A stretch of DNA of 64,000 bases, taken from Hanleya hanleyi (taxonomy: Eukaryota > Mollusca > Polyplacophora > Lepidopleurida > Hanleyidae). The notes below the pieces were generated by a model. The model did no database searches. It was given only the letters and a program-made list of their open reading frames with translations, and was not told the origin of the DNA. The position numbers and the translations under genes are program-made. The stretch is from contig JAVTVY010020443.1 of NCBI GenBank assembly GCA_036873755.1, forward strand, positions 1-64,000, read 5' to 3'. Position 1 is the first letter of the stretch. Every line of letters starts with the position of its first letter. Shown here piece after piece: positions 11,852 through 22,600 of the stretch.

Positions 11852-12542
11852 CTAAGGATCATCGGGCAGTTCAGGATACCAGTGAGGCAGCATGTCCTGA
11901 AAGAGTTGTTTGCGCATCCTGATCGCATTTTTCAGGGCCTCGGTGGATGGTAGCCCCATATCCTCTTCCAAGTGACGCTTGGTCTTCATGATGGACCTGT
12001 GCGTGGGGTCGCCTTTCATTTCAAGCGGTAGTAAGGTATACTGTTCATCAATCGCCATGGTTGTTTTCCTGATGCAGGGACGCATTTGGGTGTATGCCTG
12101 TTGTAAGTTATCCTGTCCGGCGTCCTCGATTGCTGCAGCGTGAGTATTGATAGCTGCTCTCACAATACGATCCCAGAAGGTAGGTTCTGTCTCACTTTCC
12201 TCGGACGTAGGCTGCCTATCTGAGGTCAAGCTCTCCATATCACTAGATAGACTCTCAGCAATCTCTGTTTCGTTATGTGTTGTAGTTTTGGTTAGGTTTT
12301 TGTTAGAGTTAGGGTTTTGCTAGGGTATGTTTGTTTGGGTCATCGTCGCCGTGTGACCAATACGGTCAGCTGCGACGTTAAACTTGAAACAACCAGCCAA
12401 CCTGATTCGGTATCAGTCCATCAGTCTCTGTATCGGCTTCTTGCGCCTCGGAGTCTTCAATCCCATGTATATTTTTCTCGTGTCGCATCATATCGTAACG
12501 TCTGGTGAACGTGCGTTCGCACTTAGAGCAAGTATAAGCCAT
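11852..12542 (-). pseudogene. C2H2 zinc-finger protein, right-arm copy (broken by insertion)
   Basis: This is the inverted counterpart of the gene at 10611-11198. It starts at ATG 12542 with the same finger (YTCSKCERTF...HEKNIH). About 134 bp of foreign sequence (roughly 12273-12406) interrupts the acidic linker, shifts the frame and leads to a stop at 12378-12380. The downstream part reopens at about 12238 and ends at the TAG at 11852. The two pieces together cover the same domains as the intact copy. Several substitutions separate the arms, so they are not freshly homogenised. Confidence 0.7.
12273..12406. repeat. Short insertion with SINE-like tail inside the broken zinc-finger gene
   Basis: This block is absent from the left-arm copy. 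It contains GCGACGTTAAAC, the 3' tail motif of the SINE-like repeats in this window, and a TTAGGG-containing TG-rich stretch. The bases CGAA occur at both junctions and may be a short target duplication. Confidence 0.5.
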
Positions 12543-12587
12543 GTTGACGGTTAAACGTCGACTGTGCGTGTTTTGGGAATACACTTG

Positions 12588-12595
12588 CTTTTATA
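12588..12595 (-). promoter_or_regulatory. TATA box of right-arm zinc-finger copy
   Basis: TATAAAAG on the minus strand lies 45 bp upstream of the ATG at 12542, mirroring the left-arm motif at 10558-10565. Confidence 0.55.
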
Positions 12596-13995
12596 GACAG
12601 TAACGCCCATCAACGCTTAGCTTAAGGCTTCAACGCCCTGGTGACTAGCTCAGAAGCTCTGATTTTCATGGAATTGCCACCAATACATCGAAATGCAGTG
12701 ACGCCCGTCAACGCCCGTCGTCACGCCTTAACGCCCGTCTCAACGCCCTATCTTTATGCCTTAATGCCCGATAAAGGGGATTTAGAGGACGATTGACCTT
12801 TGACCCCTGTTGACACCCATACCTGGTGCACTCGCACCCTGGTTTACCCTATGCCCGACGGGCTATACGGTACAGGCGCACCAGCGATGTCTCTGATGCT
12901 CTGTGGTTGAAACTGGTTGCAATGTAAATACATTGTAATATGAAATTACAACACATATAAAGGAAGTGGGTAGAGGTGACGACATACTGACCGAGCCCCA
13001 TGACTTCACAGTATAGATTTCCGGTTAACCTATTCTAAAGCACATACCAAGAATCTAATGATTCGTGATATGTGTTGTATCTCAGGTACGCTTTTATTTT
13101 ATGTGGCAACTTGGATGCTATGACCACACGGCCCTAGCACCGGCATAAGCGTTATTAGGTACAAATCTAGAGAGCTATGATGGAAATGCTCTAACAACTC
13201 GTATATTGGTAATTGGTGAGCTGTTTCGCTGTGACAAGTCCCAAGTAAAAAATGTAGAAAATTAATAATTGACAATCTTTGACCTTGACCTCTGGTGACC
13301 TAATTACCTCGAAATGTAGCTTAACTAATCCCTGAATAGACCTAAGACATGGCCATTAGCATTTGGAGTAGTTATTTGTCAAAATATGCAACTAATTTTA
13401 AGCTGTCCAACTTCATACAATTTTACCTGTTTTTAGCGCAATCAAAATACCGTTTTTGAAAATGCGCCAAAATCAGTTCTATCCCACAGTCTAAATAATA
13501 ATAAACTCCACTTTTTTAGAGTTATTATAGACTTGGGTGCTTCGTGGCTTCCATTTGATCCTATTAAGGTTAAGAAAGTCCCATTGGTATGGTATCTGCA
13601 GCGAGTTTTTCTAGAGAGAGTCACGTTTTGGACAGGGGTCAGTTTTCGTGACCTTTTGACCTCTGGTGACCTACATAATTGACATATTAGCATATAATAG
13701 ATACCAACATATAGAGGATCAGATTACCAACATTTCAAGTGGTCACATGTCACTATATCACCATTACTTGTAAAGATATTCAACTTTATATTTCCCCTAC
13801 CCCCAAATCTGGTCCCTCAGATTGGACTCGGGTGTCCGTGTTTAAGAGCTGATTACTACCACTAAGCTGTGCGTCCCGGATTGCTTTCAAAGTTTTTTTG
13901 CATCTAAGGATATAGGACTTTCATAAAAACATAATGAGAATTTGCCACCCCAGGTGGTACCAATTGATGAAATTTTGGGGTCTGGCTCATGGACT

Positions 13996-14800
13996 ATATA
14001 GTTGTGTCACTTGTTATTTAGATGCGGATCTAGTAGGAGAAAGGTATGTAGATCGATGTATTGTAGGTCATCTAGAAAGCATTTTTATGACATCCACTGT
14101 CATTGTGGTGTATGAAAAGGTGGGAAATAATTATATTCTTGAAAAAAAAATATATATACATACATAATCACAACAATATCGACGAAGACACCCACTGCTA
14201 CCCAAGTCACTGTGGGTGAATCGGCATGAATTGGTGGATTGGCAAGAAAAACAATCCCAAATGAGATCTTGAGACAAGGGACCCACATACTCCATTCCAT
14301 TCAGGATTTGTCAGGTATTCAAAAGTTATTGTCCGGAAATGAAATTTTTATTTGGTTCACAGGTGGTATAGGCATATCGGCATAAAAAACAATTCCATGC
14401 GAGATCTCGAGGCAAACTACCCACATACAATGAATCTGCTCAGGTTTCCAAAAGTTATTGTCCAGAAACAAAATATGAACTTGACCCCCAGGTATGAAAT
14501 TTTGACTTGGCCCCCAGGTGGTGCCATCATATGTGGATCAGCCTGAAAAACAATCTCAGGTGAGAAACAATCTGCTGTGCGCCTCATTCAAGTACCCACA
14601 TACCAAATTTGGAAGAATCTGTTCAGATAGTGGTATTTAAAAGTTAAGAGCTAACAAATCAGTCCAGAAATTTTAACTTGTCTGTTATCAGTATATCATA
14701 TTGCTTAACGACTTCCACAGATCCAACTATAGTCCCCTTCAAGCCCTCTGGCATGTCCGGGTGTCAGGGAAAAAACAACAAGCGTTCTGAGAATCTCAAC
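13996..14800. repeat. Gene-free interval with degenerate about 120-bp repeats
   Basis: From about 14190 to 14650 there are three loosely similar units sharing AAAAGTTATTGTCC and GGTGGT followed by GGCA...AAAAACAAT and GAGATCT-type blocks. No coding gene was recognised. Confidence 0.4.
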
Positions 14801-16020
14801 ATCTCGCCTTGCGGGGTCATCCGCCGAAGCTGCAGCAGTATTGAAAGCATACATGTAGAGCAAACAATAACATCTGGAATAGGTGATGTGGTACAGACAA
14901 TAATGTCTGGAATAGATTATCTGGTACAGACAATAACATCAGTCTCATGTGGGATTAACGGCATGTAAGTTAATCCCATGTAGGATGGATAGGTTAGTGC
15001 CGTGAGATTACTGCTGCATAGGGCAGTCCAGTGTGAGATTACTGCTGGATAGGTCAGTCCCATGTGAGATTACTGTTGGATAGGCCAGTCCTGTGTAGGA
15101 TTACTGCTGGATGGACCAGTCGCGTGTGTTATTACTGATGGCTAGACCAGTCCCCTGTGGGATTACTGCTGGATAGTCCAGTCCCAAGTGGGATTACTGC
15201 TGGATAGGCCGGTCCGGTCTGGGATTACCACTGGATAGATGAGTCCTGTGTGGGATTACTGCTGGATAGGCCAGTCCCGTGTGGGATTCCTACAGGACAG
15301 CTCTGACCTAGGAAAACATGAAACACGTCCACCAAGTTTTGTAATCATCCCATGAAAGGTTCAACAAACTTTCCATGTACAGATCTACATGTAAATTTTT
15401 GCCCAACAAAAACCTTATCAATGGAAAAGTACGAAGTCTAAACTGCAATAATTAGGACAAAAATTCATATTTAATGTCATATTTCTTAAATAGCACATGC
15501 ACATTGAACTTGGGTAGCAAGTGTCAAACTCATTCAAACTCATCCAATGAAAGCTGACAGCTTCAGAAAACTTTCCATGTACAGGTGTACATGTATAGAC
15601 ATGTACATTATCATTGGCAATTTACTGAAACCCTCAAAATTTGAACAAAAATTAATATTTCATCTCCTAAATAGCACAGGTACATCCTCTAATCATAAGA
15701 AACATGTGTACCAAGTTTCATAATCATTCAATGAGAGCTGACAACTGCAGCAAACTGTGATGCACAGATGTACATGTGCACTTCATCTAACCGCAAAACT
15801 CTATCATAGGAATTTTAACATTGGAGCACCCCAGGGGTAGTACCCCCAGGTGGAATACCCACCCCCCATATTTCTTTTATTTTGTTTAAATATTTTTTCT
15901 AAATTTGTTCTGAATTTGCTAAACCAAAAACCTTTTTTTCCAGGCAGGGGACACCGACACCGACGACAACATCCTCTTTCCCCCCTCACAATATCTCCCC
16001 TTTACTTCGTAAGGCGAGAT
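14801..16020. mobile_element. Transposon-like element with ATCTCGCCTT termini, copy 1
   Basis: The left end reads ATCTCGCCTTGCGGGG and the right end, as reverse complement, ATCTCGCCTTACGAAG, so the termini are inverted repeats of about 12 bp. A second copy with the same termini, the same subterminal AAGCTGCAGCAGTATTGAAAG block and the same internal minisatellite lies inverted at 58199-58938. No transposase is seen. The right half has three diverged units of about 190 bp around TTTCCATGTACAG. Confidence 0.65.
14940..15290. repeat. 31-bp minisatellite inside the ATCTCGCCTT element
   Basis: Units are close to GGCCAGTCCCGTGTGGGATT followed by ACTGCTGGATA, about ten copies. The same unit occurs as reverse complement at about 58310-58790. 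Confidence 0.8.
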
Positions 16021-16528
16021 AAAAAGGTATGTGCAGTCTGGAAGCTGTGATGTTAAGTGCAATCTATTGTCAGAATGGTATTTTTCAAGAACTTTCAAGG
16101 CCTTGAAATTAGCAAGGTGGAATTTGTGTAATTTCAAGGATTTTAACAAAGCTTTGGAGCAAACTCAAGAATGGAAGTAAACCAGATATTATTGTACTCT
16201 TGATCATCTGTTATGCTGTGCACACATGATCTTTATGAAATTTTCACCAAAGACTAAAACTGATGGACTTGGAGCAAGTCTATGTACAGTTAAGAGAGAG
16301 CGGTAATGTCTTGAGGGGTGGTTCGCCTTCACTTCAAAAGGGCTCATCAGTGGATTTGCTGTATGAGAGGCAAACAGGGGGTAAGCTTCAGTCTGAAAAG
16401 GGCATCAGTATGAGAAAAAAAAATGTTTTCCAAAAGTGAGGTTCGAACATGTTGTAGAGATAAGCATTGGTGTGAACAAAGCAGCATAAATTGGTTACAA
16501 TAATAACATAATAGTGTGTCCCTCGTAC
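16021..16528. other. Intron or downstream sequence of WDR12
   Basis: No further WD40 exon was found here, although the next exon of WDR12 would be expected downstream on the minus strand. Confidence 0.4.
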
Positions 16529-16669
16529 CAGTGATGACTTTTCACAGGCTTGCTCCATGTCCCAAAGTCTGATTGTATGATCCCATGATGCTGTGCAGAC
16601 CTCATTCAAGTCCACCCATGACACAGCTGATATACCTTCTGTATGGCCTGACAGTGTTAACAGGGGGAC
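16529..16669 (-). CDS. WDR12: WDR12 exon: WD40 repeat LSGHTEG...SWDHTIRLWD
   Basis: 141 nt, phase 0 at both ends. The acceptor is TTTTTTCAG before GTCCCCCTG and the donor is CTG|GTACGA. It encodes the GH dipeptide (SGHTEG) and the closing WD of the repeat (RLWD). The downstream reading frame shown beyond the donor is intron. Confidence 0.9.
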
Positions 16670-19600
16670 CTGAAAAAATATACAGCACATGTGGCAGTCA
16701 GAGATGTAATCAGACACAGAACTATTATGAATAGATGAGTACATGTAACCCACAGCATACCAATAGACAGAAACTAAAAGAGTAACTAAATTACTACTAG
16801 AGTAACTAGCATACTTCTGTGTCAGCGGTATTACAATAGGAGGGAGGGAGGGAATTTGGCTTAATGTCACACTCAAGTTTGTTTCACTCATATGGTGACA
16901 GTCAGTTTGGTTGGAGGAAGCCGGAGTACCCGGAGAGAACCACCACCCTTCGGCAAGTAAGTATTACAATAGGATACATTATTGAGAGGGAATGAGAGAC
17001 TTATTCAGATAAACCTTGAGTACTAGTTCTGTCAATTGATTAGTTTTATGGTTAGTTTGTTAACTTTCCAGTTAGTTTTTTAAAGTAAAATACAATTTAC
17101 ATTTGATAATTAACCTTCTGTCAGCCAGAGCACCATATCATCAACCTGTTCCTCAATGCACATCTAAATCCCTCTCCTCACATCAGGCCTTGTTGGGTTG
17201 TTTTTTTTGCCCATTTTTGCCCATTTTCTGGATTAAGTTATCTGGATGCCCATAAACTTTGTACATACTCCACGTGAATGGGCACCAAAGAGTCTCCATT
17301 TGGCTACAACCAGAGTCTCCACATTAATGGGTGCAATCAGTCTCCACATTAATGGGTACAACCAGAGTCTCAAGATTAATGGGTACAACCAGAGTCTCAA
17401 GATTAATGGGTACAACCAGAGTCTCAAAATTAATGGGTACAACCAGTATCCATATTACTGGCTACAACCAAAGTCTCCACATTAATGAGTACAACCAGAG
17501 TCTCAAAATTAATGGATACAACCAGAGTCTCCATATTATTGGCTACAAACAGAGTCACCACATTAATGGGTACAACCAGGGTCTCCACATTAATGGGTAC
17601 AACCAGAGTCTCAAAATTAATGGGTACAACCAGAGTCTCAAAATTAATGAGTACAACCAGTCTTAAAATTAATGGGTACAAAAAGAGTCAAAATTAATGG
17701 ATACAACCAGAGTCTCCATATTATTGGCTACACCCAGTCTGCACTTTAATGGGTACAACCAGAGTCTCAAAATTAATGGGTACAACCAGAGTCTCAAAAT
17801 TAATGGATACAACCAGTCTCCATATTATTGGCTACAACCAGTCTCCACATTAATGGGTACAACCAGAGTCTCAAAATTAATGGGTACAACCAGAGTCTCA
17901 AAATTAATGGGTACAACCAGTATCCATATTATTGGCTACAACCAGTCTCCACATTAATGGGTACAATCAGTCTTCACATTAATGGGTACAACCAGAGTCT
18001 CAAGAATAATGGAGTATCAAGATTAATGGGTACAACCAGAGTCTCAAAATTAATGGGGACAACCAGTATCCATATTATTGGCTACAACCAGAGTCTCTAC
18101 ATTAATGGGTACAACCAGAGTCTCAAAATTAATGGGTAGAACCAGAGTTTCAAAATTAATGGGTAGAACCAGAGTCTCCACATTAATGGGTACAACCAGA
18201 GTCTCAAAATTAATGGGTACAATCAGTCTCCACATTAATGGGTACAACCAGAGTCTCAAGATTAATAAATACAACCAGAGTATCAAGATTAATGGGTACA
18301 ACCAGAGTCTCAAAATTAATGGGTACAACCAGTATCCATATTATTGGCTACAACCAGAGTCTCCACATTAATGGGTACAACCAGAGTCTCAAAATTAATG
18401 GATACAACCAGAGTCTCCACATTACTGGTTACAACCAGAGTCTCCACATTAATGGGTACAACCAGAGTCTCAAAATTAATGGGTAGAACCAGTCTCAAAA
18501 TTAATGGGTACAACCAGAGTTTCCATATTATTGGCTACAACCAGTCTCTCCACATTAATGGGTAAAACTATCACAAATAGATGAGTACATGTAACCCACA
18601 GCATACCAATAGACAGAAACTAAAAGAGTAACTGAACACAGGAAGGAAGCAATCAGAGATTGCTCAATTGTATGCCCCCCCTTCCGCTTTAATCCGACAC
18701 TGCCCCGCCATTGTTCTGTTCTGTATTGGTCGGTGGAGGCCTTCATGATTATGAAAATTCTATTTCAGTCAATTTTTTTGCCATGCCTTGCATAATACAT
18801 ATTCAAAGTATCGACCAACAAGTGATAATACAATGTTTTGATGCAAGATGGTCGCTGGGGCTTTCGTCCAATCCGAAAATGAGTATATTGTGGTGAAATT
18901 ATGAAGCGATCAGTAAACTTTGAATTTTGCACCCAATTAACTCTTTTTGGGGCAATTTCATACTTCAGGACCTATGTGGTCTGCTTTGGAATGTAGAATG
19001 ACATATATATAGTCATTTCCAAATCGGTTATGGACTGAGATCCAGCCTGGACAAATAAATATATCCCATTCACTTAGGTTTGATAAACAAAGGATCATAA
19101 CTCTTCAAAATATAACCGAAAGCAGAGAAACTTCATCCTGCACAACTATGGGGCATTGATCACATATCATGCAAATTTCATACTTGTCCAGGCTGGATCT
19201 CGGTTAATATTGCATGGACAAGTCCCAATTCACAAAGATTTCAAGAAAAAAGGGCCATAACTCTTGAAAATATAAGCGAAACGCGGAGAAACTTCACGCT
19301 GCACAACTACAGGGCACTGACCACATATCCTGCAAATTTCTTAATTGTCCATAGAACATTAACCGAGATTCAGCCTGGACAAGTCTCAATTCACAAAGAT
19401 TTGAAGTAAAAAAGGGCCATAACTCTTGAAAATATATGCGAAAGGTGGAGAAACTTCACACTGCACAACTACAGGGCACTGACCACATATCCTGAAAATT
19501 TCATAATTGTCCATAAAATATTAACCGAGATCCAGCCCGGACAAGTCCCACTTCACAAAGATTTGAAGAAAAAAAGGGTCATAACTCTTGAAAATATACG

Positions 19601-22600
19601 TAAAAACGTGGAGAAACTTCATGCTGCACAACTACAGGGCACTGACCACATATGCTGCAAATTTCATAATTGTCCCTACAATATTAACCGAGATCCATAA
19701 CCGAGATCCAGCCCGGACAAGTCCCAATTCACGGAGATTTCAGGAACAAAGGGCCATAACTCTTGAAAATATAAGCGAAATGGGGAGAAACTTTACGCTG
19801 CACAACTGTGGGGCACTGACCACATATCATGCAAATTTCATACTTGTCCATACAATATTAACCAAGATCCAGCCCGGACAAGTCCCATTCACAGAGATTT
19901 CAGAAAAAGGGCCATAACTCTTGAAAATTATACCGGAACTCGGAAAAAAACTCTACGCTGCACAACTACGAGGTACTGGCCACATTCCATGCAAGTTTTA
20001 ATCCTGTCCATCAAATATTAACCGAGATATCGCGCGGACAAGAAACTCGGACGGACAGACAGTACGACAGACGAACGAACGAACGAACGGACGGACGGAC
20101 AAAGCGATCGCTATATGGGCCCCTCTAATTAGAGGCGGGGGGGGGGGAGCATAATTACTACTAGAGTAACTAGCCTACTTCTGTGCAAGTGGTATTACAA
20201 TGAGATAGATTATTGAGAGGGAATGAGAGACTTACTCAGATAAACCATGAGTACTAGTTGTCAATTGATTAGTTTTATGGTCAGTTTGATAACTTTCCAG
20301 TTAGTTTTTAAAGTAAAATACAATTTACATTTGATAATTAACCTTCTGTCAGCCAGAGCACCATATCATCAGCCTGTTCCTCAATGCACATCTAAATCCC
20401 CCTCCTCACATCAGGCCTTGTTGGGGGTTTTTAACCCATTTTCTGGCTTAAGTCATCTGGATGCCCATAAGCTTTGTACATACTCCACATGAATGGGCAC
20501 CAAAGAGTCTCCACATTAATGGGTACAATCAGAGTCTCAAAATGAATGGGCACAACCAGTCTTCACATTAATGGGTACAACCACAGTCTCCACATTAAAG
20601 TGAACGTAAAGGCTGTGACAACATACACGCGATGTTGAAGAACTATATTAAAAGTATCAGTTGGCAGCAACAAATATTTTTTGTGATTTTTTCTCTTCCG
20701 AAAAAATAATTCCAAACTCCGGAATAATTGACTGGTGCAACAATCGACTGGAGTCCGCCATCTTCGTCTATTTAGTTGCCTTGCGCCAATGAAAACGCTT
20801 CCTTGTAGCACGTGATATTTTCCTGTGACGTAGTATCACTTTGTTGTGGCTTTACTGTAACACGAATTGTAATGGCGGAGGTGGGGGGCTCGGTTGTTTC
20901 AAGCGTGTTTTGACTGTGTTGCGTGTCTCCAGCAAGTGTTTACCGAGCTGAAACTTGTCAGGGCGCAGTGGTGGCAAGCAAAATACATCCGTCTCGGGTT
21001 CTCCTCTGCTACCGCTACAGTCGGATAAGTTATCATTACACAGATTCCCGTTAGGGAAGCCGGGACTCAAACAGTGACTGCACAACATCGGCAGACTAGA
21101 CTGTACTCCAACCGAGAAATCTGTGCTGTTTTCGGTCTATTTTAAAGCCGAATGTTTCCAACCGGACCTCTACGGAAGGCTGATGTTGACGCCCAGCAGG
21201 AGAGCCAGGAGGCGAAGGAAATTAAACTTTAAAGAAGATGCAATCCCAACAGAATTGTCGCATCGTAGATCAAAGACACCGAGATCAACAACATCGATTC
21301 AGAAACGTCAGAGTGTGGAAGTTCTAAACTTTTAAGTGAGGTAAAAATAATTTTATTACCGTTTGGCGGGACAGAGACACTGGGAGATAGGCATATTATA
21401 CGAAGTGTCGAAATCTGGGTCTTCGATAACATGTTTACATGCTTACTGCGCTTTCTAACTCCACAAAGTGGAGAGCTCCCAAGGTGATACGACGTCACTG
21501 CTCTGAGGTGAGATAGCCAACATGGCTGCTGCCGGGGAACAATAAAACAACAGAGATAATTTCGTTCCTACTCGGTGCAAAAAAATCCCCAAAAATATTT
21601 GTTGCTGCTGTTTGATACTTTCATTGTAGTTCTTTCCCACAGAGTGCATGTTGCCTCAGCCTTTACGTTCACTTTAATGGGTACAACCAGTCTCCATATT
21701 AATGAGTACCACCAGTCTCCACATTAATGTGTGCAACCAGTCTCCAAATTAATGGGTACAATGAGAGTTTCCACATTAATGGGTACCACCAGTCTCCACA
21801 TTAATGAGTACAACCGGAGTCTCCGTGTTAATAAGTACCACCAGTCTTCACATTAACGGGTGTAACGAGTGTCTCCACATTAATAGGTACAACCAGTCTC
21901 CACATTAGTGAGTGAGTGAATATGGTTTAACGTCGCTTTCAACTATATTTTAGTCATATCATGATGTTGGATCCTATTCCTTTTCACACCTGGGAACCAC
22001 GGTCTCCACAGTAGTGGGTAAAACCAGTCTCCAAATTAATGGGTACAACCAGTCTTGACATTAACAGGTACAACCAGAGCCTCCCCATTAGTGGGTACAA
22101 CCAAAGTCTTCAAAAAAGCAGATACAACCAGAGTCTGCACATTAGCAGGTACAACCAGTCTCCACATTAGTGGGTGCAACCAGAATCTCCAAATTAATGA
22201 GTACAACCACAGTCTCCACATTAATGGGTGCAACCAGTCTCAACATTAATGGGTGTAACCAGAGTCTCCATATTAGTGGGTACAACCAGAGTGAGTGAGT
22301 GAGTGAACAGAATTTAACATCGCTTTCAACAGTATTTCAGCTATATCACGACGAACCAACTAAGCACCACCCAGCCCAGTTGTGTTCCTGCTACTTCAAA
22401 GAAAAAATCTTCCATCCACCCTATAAAACACGGAGGACAGCACACAAGACACAGGCAGGACGCTCAGCCCTCGAAATTTGGCGTAACCGAAACGATCGGT
22501 TACGTGTCGGTTACGTGGTTGTAAATTCTGCAGAACGAATAATCGGTTACGTAAAAATATCGACTTGCGCTACGGTATGACGAGTGCCATTGAAAATGTC

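Larger units (their letters stand above)
9160..13995. mobile_element. Palindromic (foldback) element 2, about 4.8 kb, with a gene in each arm
   Basis: Both ends read TAGTCCATGAGCCAGACC inward, and the arms match in inverted orientation for more than 2 kb (about 9160-11198 against 11852-13995), with the symmetry axis near 11577. Each arm has an outer non-coding part of about 1.4 kb, a GGCGTTAAGGCG-rich block, a TATA box and a C2H2 zinc-finger reading frame pointing to the centre. The central 11200-11850 differs between arms. On the left it contains GTGA tracts and blocks related to palindrome 1; on the right it holds a gene 3' end with AATAAA. No transposase, integrase or polymerase is visible, so the element is probably non-autonomous or of unknown mechanism. 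Confidence 0.8.
16715..22290. repeat. Tandem segmental duplication inside a WDR12 intron
   Basis: A segment consisting of a header (GATGAGTACATGTAACCCAC at about 16733 and 18580), a hinge of about 330 bp (16963-17300 and 20192-20515) and a 27-bp minisatellite array occurs twice in tandem. The second copy was enlarged by insertions at about 18640-20150 and 20599-21673. The hinge copies are about 90 percent identical by eye. Confidence 0.75.

Noticed and set aside
12273..12406. Telomeric repeat inside the broken zinc-finger copy
   Set aside because: Only one TTAGGG is present within TG-rich sequence, which is not a telomeric array.
14940..15290. Possible CRISPR-like array because of regular repeats
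   Set aside because: Units are directly adjacent with no unique spacers, and the host is a eukaryote. It is a minisatellite.
17246..18565. Many overlapping open frames of 60-110 codons on both strands
   Set aside because: They are produced by the 27-bp minisatellite and repeat the same nine-residue phrase. No promoter or unique sequence supports a gene.
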